From Glandiceps talaboti (taxonomy: Eukaryota > Hemichordata > Enteropneusta > Spengelidae), in contig NC_135571.1 in NCBI RefSeq assembly GCF_964340395.1, positions 14,002,546 through 14,066,545 of the forward strand: 64,000 nucleotides of DNA, given 5' to 3'. Positions 56,583-64,000 of the stretch are shown in pieces (position 1 is the stretch's first letter; the number at the start of each line of letters is the position of its first letter). A program made the translations under genes and the position numbers. A model generated the notes under the pieces. The model was not told where the DNA came from. It was given only the letters and a program-made list of their open reading frames with translations, and did not search any database.

Positions 56583-57179
56583 AAAGCAAACTTCTCCAAA
56601 CCTATCATGTTCAAATAAAACGTTTGTCGTGAGTCGCCCATGATTCCCTGTTGTTGCCAATGGTAACTGTCAGATTGTAACTATGTCTAGAGTACTGACC
56701 TTTTCATAGTAGCATGTAAAACGTACGCGTGTCAAATTACTATGTATTTAGTATAGTTTAGAAACTATGCTGGTACTCTTGTATCGACCTGAATGAATAC
56801 CAAATAGAGACGGGGATATTTCCGCACTTTGAGTATTAATCACATACATTATAAATACTTGACGAGAAACCTCTTTCATAAATATTTATCTCAAATACTA
56901 TACCACAAATATGTGTACAACGGAAGTTCCGCACTTGGCCGCGTCGAACTAATATACTGGTATGTTTTTAGACAGAATCCATCCAGGTCGATAGTACCGT
57001 TTGTTATAATAGCTGGTACAATGTATTTGGAAAAATAACTTAAAAGTTGTTCATGAATAGATTAGTTACCAGTGAGATGGTACTAACGTCTGTGGAATAA
57101 CTTGAAACAACATTTTGGAGTTGCATGTAAATGGTTTAGTTATGATTGAGGCGTTAAAGGTCTGTGACACATTACAACC

Positions 57180-57275
57180 ATCGTCGTAAACTCCAGCCTC
57201 TTTTACGGCACCGTTCGAGACGCACCTCCATTTCGCAGTGTCACGGAAGAAATAACAGATCTGGTTTGCGATAAT
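57180..57275 (-). repeat. Dispersed repeat (same family as 19,298 and 42,002)
   Basis: Reverse complement carries TTATCGCAAACCAGATCTG, GACACTGCGAAATG, GAACGGTGCCGTAAAAGAGG and TTTACGACGATGG. Confidence 0.6.
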
Positions 57276-57655
57276 GTCAATTTTAAAGTTGTATAGGAAT
57301 AGTCTATTTATGATAGAGGTAGTAACGTCTGTGGAATAACATGTTAAATTTCGTATTAAACTGTAAAATGACTTTCTACAAATAACATATAACCACGTAC
57401 TGATCAAAAGCGCTGATGTCGAGGACATGTGACACACACACACACAAAATATCACACTAGATGTCTCACAAGAAGAAAGACATCGGATTACAGCATCCTA
57501 TACGCCATGCATACAATTATCAGACTAGTTTCATATATCAGGTGACTTTTTTATTGCTTTAGAATAGGTATCTTATGACAACACAATATCATTTTAATAG
57601 ATACTGAATAAAAAAAAAGTACATTGCCCATCACTCAAAATATAGTCGAAAGAGG

Positions 57656-57745
57656 TACATACATACATACATACATACATACATACATACATACATACAT
57701 TCGTACGTACATACATACATACATACATACATACATACATACATA
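57656..57745. repeat. (ATAC)n microsatellite
   Basis: Tetranucleotide tract with one TTCGTACGTAC interruption. Confidence 0.96.
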
Positions 57746-57998
57746 GTACATAGTAATGCAATTATCTTAGATACAGTTTATCTAAAAAAATTATGATTTA
57801 TTTAATGCTAAATTTCTAATTTAAAAACAGAAAAAAACAGCTGTTCATCAGACAAGGAAGCCCAACACTTTGGGTAGCTAGGTAAGTTTTTATTGTGTTT
57901 TTTTGTAAAATGGTTGGACTTGTCATTTTGACTTTATTTTGGGTTATTTTCCTGCATTGCTAAAGTTTTTATTCTTTGGCCGTACTATATTTTTTTTT

Positions 57999-58392
57999 GC
58001 TAAAATGATGTTGGTTTGGTGTTTCAAGCATGGCACATTACGTTTCTGGCAAAGAGCTCGACATATTTCAACTCTAGACTAACAATAACAGAGTCACAAT
58101 AAACACAGCGGGATCCTTTGCCCAATCACCTTGAGCACTGATAAACATTGCTATTCTTTCACAAAGCAGTAGATACGGGCTTCGAATGAAAATATTACAC
58201 ATGGACTTGATGATTTTAATGGCTGCAATTGTTTATTTTCTAACTGATAATCAACATATCAACTTGATTACTTCTACATCCCCAGTGCATGGCAGCTATG
58301 TAATGGTTTCTTTTGCATTAGAAGTTGTCTGAGGGTGTGTATTAAATGTCATGTCACTTGAGTGACACACCAAACCTACATCATTTTAGCTG
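57999..58392 (+). mobile_element. MITE with 43-bp terminal inverted repeats (copy 3)
   Basis: Left end GCTAAAATGATGTTGGTTTG, right end CCAAACCTACATCATTTTAG; body matches copy 2 in the same orientation. It lies about 380 bases beyond the stop codon of lectin 2. Confidence 0.85.
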
Positions 58393-58770
58393 CATTTGTG
58401 AAAACGTCGATTTGTAGACGTAATAGTTCACATGTCTATTGTTTAGAAACTATCAAGAAATACCTTCCAAAGTAATTTTGAAACAAACTGTGTATTGTAG
58501 TCAAGCAGTTCTAAATAAAATGACATTTGTTATCGAATGAGCCTGATTGCCCATGACACAAAAATGTGAAATATCCTAAATATCGGTAATTTGAACAACT
58601 TTTTCTGGCCTTATTAGTAATTCAAGGCCATCAGTTTATGAATATTGCACAATTAAATTCAAATATAATTATAGCAGGAAAATAAATACGGAATTATATA
58701 GGAGATAAATATACATCATTGTCAAGTTGATTTCCGTCATCATTTGTACAGTCTTGTATTCCAACATGAA

Positions 58771-60895
58771 CTAGGAACTTCCACAACAATCAGCTGTAAA
58801 AAGACAGAACAAACGTAATAAAAGTCTTAGAAACAGAGATGTTGCCATGGTAATCTTAGAATCAAGAATTCAAATATAAGATAATGAAATATTCTACGTC
58901 ATCACAGAAGTCATGATAGACTAATCTGTAATTTCCACGTCACCACAGAAGTCATGATGGACTACTCTGTAAATGTTACGTCATTAAATAAGTCATGATG
59001 GACTACTCTGTAATTTCTACGTCATCACGTGCACAGAAGTCATGATGGAGTACTCTGTAAATTCTACGTCATCACAGAAGTCATGATGGACTACTGTGTC
59101 ATGGTTGCGTCATCACAGAAGTCATGCTGACAATGCGAAACTACAACGCAAACAAGCTACAGCAGTTTGGTATTCTGAAAAGATTCGTCCTTCTCGTAAA
59201 ATAACGTTAACCATAAAGACAATGATGACACTTACTTGCTATTTCACAGACAAGACCCTTTGCTCTGTAGTTGCAATATTCGTCATCCCACAGAAGTTTG
59301 TGTCCGTTGCGGAACCTTTTAAAGAAAAAAATATCATGGTTTTATCGTGACGTCATTTGTACTATTATAATTTGAATCACTGGTTTATCATTTGCAGTGT
59401 TTGTTCATCACCTGTACTGTTTTAAGTTACTGGTTGTTTGATAGCTACTCGAGGAAGTCACGTTGAGGTCATACTCCATACAAGATAGATTATGTGCAGA
59501 GAATAAACATGGGCACTGTCGAATTTACAATATATATGATTAAGGGTGGTGGTGGTGGTGGTGGTGGTGGTGGTGGTGGTGGTGGTGGTGGTGGTGGTGG
59601 TGGAGGAAAGGTGGGGGCTGTTTTTTGCTTCATATTACAAATTACGATTGAGTTCTATTTACTGAGTTCTATTTACTGTAATAAATACCTATCACTTTTG
59701 ATGACAATTATGTATATGTACCAAAAACTCGGCGATCGTGAAGAAAGATGTACCTACTTACGTCAGGTGACATATTTTAATGCCTGCATTTTGAAAGCAT
59801 CGACATGAACACTATACTGTAGTTAGGACTAATTGGTTTTCATAAATGTTCTTTCTGTAACCAGCCAAGAAAAACAACTTTAAATATAAAGTTAGTCTAG
59901 TTCCTATACGACGCGTTACGATTACTACGACCATCTCCACTCACGTATAGGTAAAGTCTATATTCTAACACAGAAAGCTGTGCTACTCCCGCTGGGCGAA
60001 GGGTAATCGACGCACATCAGTAGTACGATAATCCATCACAAACTGACAGGTTAGTTCCTTCACACAATTGCTCATTAACCGAACTCCACCTCTCCAGTCT
60101 GAAACTAGAATTATGTGGGGACGCAATAACATCATGTTTATATGAACACAGTCAGGGGTAGCACACAATTTACTTACGTGCTTGAGTAACGTCTGTCCCT
60201 ATACGTGAGTGGAGATGATCGTAGTAATCGTAGCACATAGTATATGAACTAGACTAACATTAAGCCAGCTTATGTCATTAACTACTTGTTACTTACCAAA
60301 GCTGCACACAGTCCTGTCCATTAGGGTCGTGTTTATCATTGTTATCGGGTTCACCAGGGGCCCAGTTAGTATAGCTGCCCTCACAAATTGGGTCGCCATC
60401 ACTCCACACATAATTGCCCTCCTCTTCAGCATCACCCAGTCCAATCCAGAAACCATAATATTTAACGCAATCTTGATTATCCATCTCTTGCTCCATGATA
60501 AAGTTACGAACTGCATCATCAATTTCCTTGGTCTTCAGATTGGCCAATGTGCCTGGTGGATCCAGACCTTCACAAAACTTCTGAGCCTCGTCCTTGGAAT
60601 ACATCTCCTTTCCCTGGGCACAGTGGACTTCGTAACGTTTACACATACAGAACGAAGCTGAGTATTGGAAAAATGACATATATAAATCATTCTGTCAATC
60701 AGTTAATCAGTCGTTCCATCGATAGATAGGCAGGTCGACTGACAAATATATCGATAGATAGAATCATTCATTCATACATTCATTCATTCATTCATTCATT
60801 CATTCATTCATTCAACCAACAAACCAACCAATCAATCAATTAATCAATGGACACATGATATAATTAGTTCAAATCGATAACACTCAGATAGAGAG

Positions 60896-60970
<75 letters not shown>

Positions 60971-63555
60971 CAGACATTGAATGAATAAATAAATAAATAA
61001 ATGAATGAATGAATTAATTAATTAATTAATTAATTGATTAATTAATTAATTAATAAATAAATAAATAAATGGATAATTAAATATATCAATAAATGAATGA
61101 ATGAATAAATAAATAAATAAACGAACGAACGAACGAACGAACGAACGAACGAACGAACGAACGAATGGATGGATGGATGAATGGATGAATGAACCAATGA
61201 ATCAGTGAATCAATGAAGGAATGAATGAATGAAGGAAGGAAGGAAGGAAGGAATGAAACAGAAAGAGTGGAGAGGGATGGGGTGTTTAATATTTCTAAAC
61301 TTAATTCAGAACGCCAAGCCAGGAAATAAAGGTGTTGTCATAAACTTTAGATTCACGAGAATGATTTCAGGATTTCACATCTCATAAATTTTATGCAATT
61401 GCCAAGAAACACCAAATTGAAGCGTTATATTTCAAATATATTGTTCTCACACTGGTCTCTGTTGCATCATGGGACTTAGCAGACTGAAAGTTGCCATGGT
61501 AACAAGTAGTCAAATTTGTAAACAAGCAATATAAGTTATAAATTCATTAAGATATACTTACGTGCACACTTTGTGAAATCAGAATCAAAGCCAGATTGTT
61601 CGTACCATGCAATTTAAAATGTGAATAATTCGTTATTAGGAGTATGGGCATATTGAAATGTACCATAGTAATATGTGCAAACAGGGAAAGTAAACAAATA
61701 AATTGGATTAATAACACTTGGTTTACCATATCCTGTTGGAACAGCAGAGACCTGTATTAAAATTCATGGTTTGATAAGAACAGTTTTATGGCCTCTTTGT
61801 ATGTATATGATTTGACAGGGGAACTTCAAATTTGTTTGTGAATGTGAGCTGTCATGAGGCCACACAACTGTTCTTATCAAATGATGGAATGTAATGCTTG
61901 TCTCTCTGTGTTTCCAACATGTTGTGCCAAGTGTTTTTAATCCAATTCAGTTGTTTATTTTCCCTGTTTATAACAGGTTCCATTCGTCCACGGTATGATG
62001 TCTGGGATTGTAGTCTATCGCAAATCAGATGTCATAGCCGTCATTCCATTAAAACAGTGTGGCTAAACAAGCAAACAAACAAACAAATAAACAAACATAT
62101 ACTATAAACGTTTATACGTGAATATTGAGATGATTTTAGCATAATGGATCGACTGTAAAAAATGAGTAGCGGAGAAACCAAAGAACAGAATGAACAAACA
62201 ATTGTTTGGTTTATCACCATGATCATATATGAGATGAGATGCCATGTGAGAGGTGAGATGTTATGTGAGAGGTGAGATGTCATGTGAGAGGTGAGATGTC
62301 ATGTGAGAGGTGAGATGTCATGTGAGAGGTGAGATGTTATGTATAAGGTGAGATGTCATGTGAGAGGAGAGATGTTATGTGAGTGGTGAGATGTCATGTG
62401 AGAGGAGAGATGTTATGTGAGATGAGATGCCATGTGAGAGGTGAGATGTCATGTGAGAGGTGAGATGTTATGTGAGAGGAGAGATGTTATGTGAGAGGAG
62501 AGATGTTATGTGAGAGGAGAGATGTTATGTGAGAGGTGAGATGTTATGTGAGAGGAGAGATGTTATGTGAGAGGAGAGGTGTTATGTGAGAGGAGAGATG
62601 TTATGTGAGAGGAGAGATGTTATGTGAGAGGAGAGATGTTATGTGAGAGGTGAGATGTTATGTGAGAGGAGAGATGTTATGTGAGAGGAGAGATGTTATG
62701 TGAGAGGTGAGATGTCATGTGAGAGGGAGATGCCATGTGAGAAGGGAGATGTCATGTGTGAGATGAGATGTGTGTGAGGTGAGATGTCATGTGTGAGGTG
62801 AGATGTGATATGTGAGGTGAGATGTCATGTGTGAGGTGAGATATGATGTATGAGGTGAGATGTCATGTGAGGTGAGATATGATATGTGAGGTGAGATGTC
62901 ATGTGTGAGGTGAGATATGATATGTGAGGTGAGATGTCATGTGTGAGGTGAGATATGATAGGTGAGGTGAGATGTCATGTGTGAGGTGAGATATGATGTA
63001 TGAGGTCAAATGTCATGTCTGAAGTGAGATTTCATGTGTGAGGCGAGATGTGTTGTGTGAAATCATCAATATCACTCTACCCTAGGTGGTCTAGTTGTAA
63101 AGTATTAATGCAACCCGTACACAACTATCTGATATAACTACCTAACCCAGTACAATTCCTATCATGTATTAAGATTTATAGCCATGTACACCAATCTCAA
63201 TCATACATCATTACAAATGTCGGGGTGGTGGGAATGGGGTGGGGGTGGTGGTAATGGGGGTTGGTCCTTTGGGGAGGGGCTGGTTGTTATTCTTTGGAAT
63301 TCTCTCCAGTCGGTTTTGATTATTTTATTTTACTACAATACTATGGTTATACGGAACGTAAATTCTAACACAAATGCTTGTTGCCTCTCCTTTGAAATAT
63401 TGAATCAAACAATCTATCATTTTGAAGGTATTCAAAACAACCATTCTTCGGGCAATACAGGGTTAACAATTTGATATAAATAAATTCCTTACTTTAGAAG
63501 CGTCTGCATTGATGTATAGACAGCAGACAACGATGAAAACCAGTTTCAGATCCAT
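58771..63555 (-). CDS. Secreted C-type lectin 2
   Basis: Exons on the minus strand: 63,493-63,555 (signal peptide, MDLKLVFIVVCCLYINADA-SK), 61,562-61,568 (candidate 7-nt micro-exon), 60,297-60,657 (main CTLD), 59,236-59,315 (CTLD end), 58,771-58,793 (TDCCGSS and stop); phases 0,1,2,1, total 177 aa. CTLD marks: CMCKRYEVHC, KFCEGLDPPGTLANL, YGFWIGL, EPD in PGEPDNN, GQDCVQLW, then LLWDDEYC and GLVCEI. EPD resembles the mannose-type EPN motif but is not identical, and the second Ca-site triplet is WDD rather than WND. Inferred role: extracellular Ca-dependent sugar binding. Tandem paralogue of lectin 1 with the same exon plan (main exon 361 against 358 nt, next exon 80 nt in both). Confidence 0.85.
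58896..59130 (+). repeat. ~42-bp tandem repeat, 6 copies
   Basis: Unit: ACGTCATCACAGAAGTCATG, then ATGGACTACTCTGTAATTTCT. It occupies most of the last intron of lectin 2. Confidence 0.92.
59543..59605. repeat. (GGT)n microsatellite
   Basis: About 20 GGT triplets within the intron between the two CTLD exons of lectin 2; the poly-Gly frame is an artefact. Confidence 0.96.
59896..60253. repeat. Foldback element in a lectin 2 intron
   Basis: Arms: GTCTAGTTC-CTATA at the left end against ATGAACTAGAC at the right, and ACGATTACTACGACCATCTC plus CACTCACGTATAGG (59,918-59,952) against CCTATACGTGAGTGGAGATG plus ATCGTAGTAATCGT (60,197-60,231). Spacer about 240 bp, non-coding. It ends about 40 bases from the CTLD exon. 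Confidence 0.8.
60773..61255. repeat. Compound tetranucleotide microsatellite cluster
   Basis: Successive runs of ATTC, AATC, GATA, AATA/AATG, ATTA, AACG, GGAT and AAGG over nearly 500 bases; no coding sense. Confidence 0.96.
61562..61568 (-). CDS. Candidate 7-nt micro-exon of lectin 2
   Basis: TTTCACAAAG precedes TGTGCAC, followed by GTAAGT. It gives Cys-Ala plus one base that makes Pro with the next exon. It is needed to join the phase-0 end of exon 1 with the phase-1 start of the CTLD exon, and supplies a Cys where the lectin 1 micro-exon also does. No other candidate was found, but 7 nt is extremely short. Confidence 0.4.
61678..61966. repeat. Foldback element, ~290 bp
   Basis: Arms about 130 bp: CAGGGAAAGTAAACAAATAA against TTGTTTATTTTCCCTG; TTGGATTAATAACACTTGG against CCAAGTGTTTTTAATCCAA; TTGATAAGAACAGTT against AACTGTTCTTATCAA. 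Intron of lectin 2. Confidence 0.85.
62222..63060 (+). repeat. Purine-rich minisatellite in intron 1 of lectin 2
   Basis: Unit of 16-20 bp: GTGAGAGG(T/A)GAGATGT(C/T)AT, changing near 62,750 to GTGTGAGGTGAGATATGAT. Intron 1 runs 61,569-63,492; it has no other feature beyond the foldback element. Confidence 0.95.
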
Positions 63556-63590
63556 TCTGGTGCTATAACATCAAAACGTCATAAATTACG

Positions 63591-63597
63591 TTTTATA
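63591..63597 (-). promoter_or_regulatory. TATA box of lectin 2
   Basis: TATAAAA on the minus strand, 36 bases before the ATG at 63,555, predicting a very short leader of roughly 10 nt. A pentanucleotide array begins immediately upstream. Confidence 0.5.
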
Positions 63598-63598
63598 C

Positions 63599-63720
63599 AC
63601 AACACAACACAACACAACACAACACAACACAACACAACACAACACAACACAACGCAACACAACGCAACGCAACACAACACAACACAACACAACACAACAC
63701 AACACAACACAACGTAACAC
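63599..63720. repeat. (AACAC)n microsatellite abutting the lectin 2 promoter
   Basis: About 24 pentanucleotides with a few AACGC and AACGT variants, directly upstream (minus sense) of the TATA box. Confidence 0.96.
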
Positions 63721-64000
63721 AATATTACACAATATGCAATGCAAGACCACTCTGCAATGCTACACAAATATGAAATGAAACATAATGTCAAATTTAGCGT
63801 CTGGTTTGCCAAATTTTAAGTACAACTGCTACATGTTAATCTTTTTAGGGATACGAACCAATCAAGATAAGCTCATGCAAAGAATATCTAGCAATTGAAT
63901 GTTGGTACGAATTGTATCGCATCAGACGATATAATGTATTACACCCTTTAATGTTTAGTGATTTGGTGTTGAGCCAGACGATAACATATAGCTAGTCTAG
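63721..64000. other. Upstream of lectin 2, nothing seen
   Basis: Unique-looking AT-rich DNA to the window edge; no exon recognised. Confidence 0.5.

Larger units (their letters stand above)
55824..57179. other. Intergenic, no gene seen
   Basis: Between the lectin genes apart from the microsatellite and stem-loop listed separately. The phrase TAGTATAGT...ACTATGCTGGTACTCTTGTA occurs twice (about 55,993 and 56,751), a short direct duplication. Confidence 0.5.

Noticed and set aside
57066-57455. A 129-codon minus-strand frame with several Cys
   Set aside because: It overlaps a dispersed repeat found elsewhere in the window and shows no domain or splice context.

Overview
This is a stretch of eukaryotic, intron-rich, AT-rich nuclear DNA from an invertebrate animal. 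Grounds: GT-AG introns of 0.1 to 5 kb, UGA-Sec codons with a SECIS element, secreted C-type lectins, a tRNA-derived SINE, MITEs and very many microsatellites. A marine deuterostome (hemichordate or cephalochordate) or a lophotrochozoan would fit; the sequence alone does not fix the species. Everything below was read by eye.

Layout. 1-10,313: a tandem satellite of about 415 bp, 25 units, each carrying an exon-like 80-base cassette with intact splice signals. 10.3-22.7 kb: intergenic DNA with MITEs, a nested palindrome and microsatellites, ending in a possible promoter near 19.7-19.8 kb. 22,825-30,558 (+): a six-exon iodothyronine-deiodinase-like selenoprotein (DIO-like A, 384 aa) with no signal peptide or membrane anchor, UGA-Sec at 29,097, and a well-formed type II SECIS at 31,206-31,284. 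35,277-44,882 (+): its tandem paralogue (DIO-like B, about 389 aa), with the same phases and nearly identical core exon sizes. B instead has a signal-peptide exon and a C-terminal KDEL, and carries a one-base insertion in exon 3. 48.1-54.4 kb (-) and 58.8-63.6 kb (-): two secreted single-CTLD C-type lectin genes of the same architecture, each with a candidate micro-exon (16 and 7 nt).

How the genes relate. A and B are a tandem duplication whose first two exons differ completely. This predicts one nucleo-cytosolic and one ER-lumenal Sec enzyme sharing a deiodinase thioredoxin fold and a roughly 90-residue N-terminal domain not typical of vertebrate deiodinases. The two lectins are a second tandem pair on the opposite strand, with no evident functional link to the deiodinases.

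The most unusual points are the predicted ER-lumenal Sec deiodinase-like protein; the Sec exon of B, flanked by tandem repeats that copy its 3' and 5' splice sites; the satellite of exon-like cassettes; and a MITE one of whose terminal repeats has become a 1.2-kb minisatellite.
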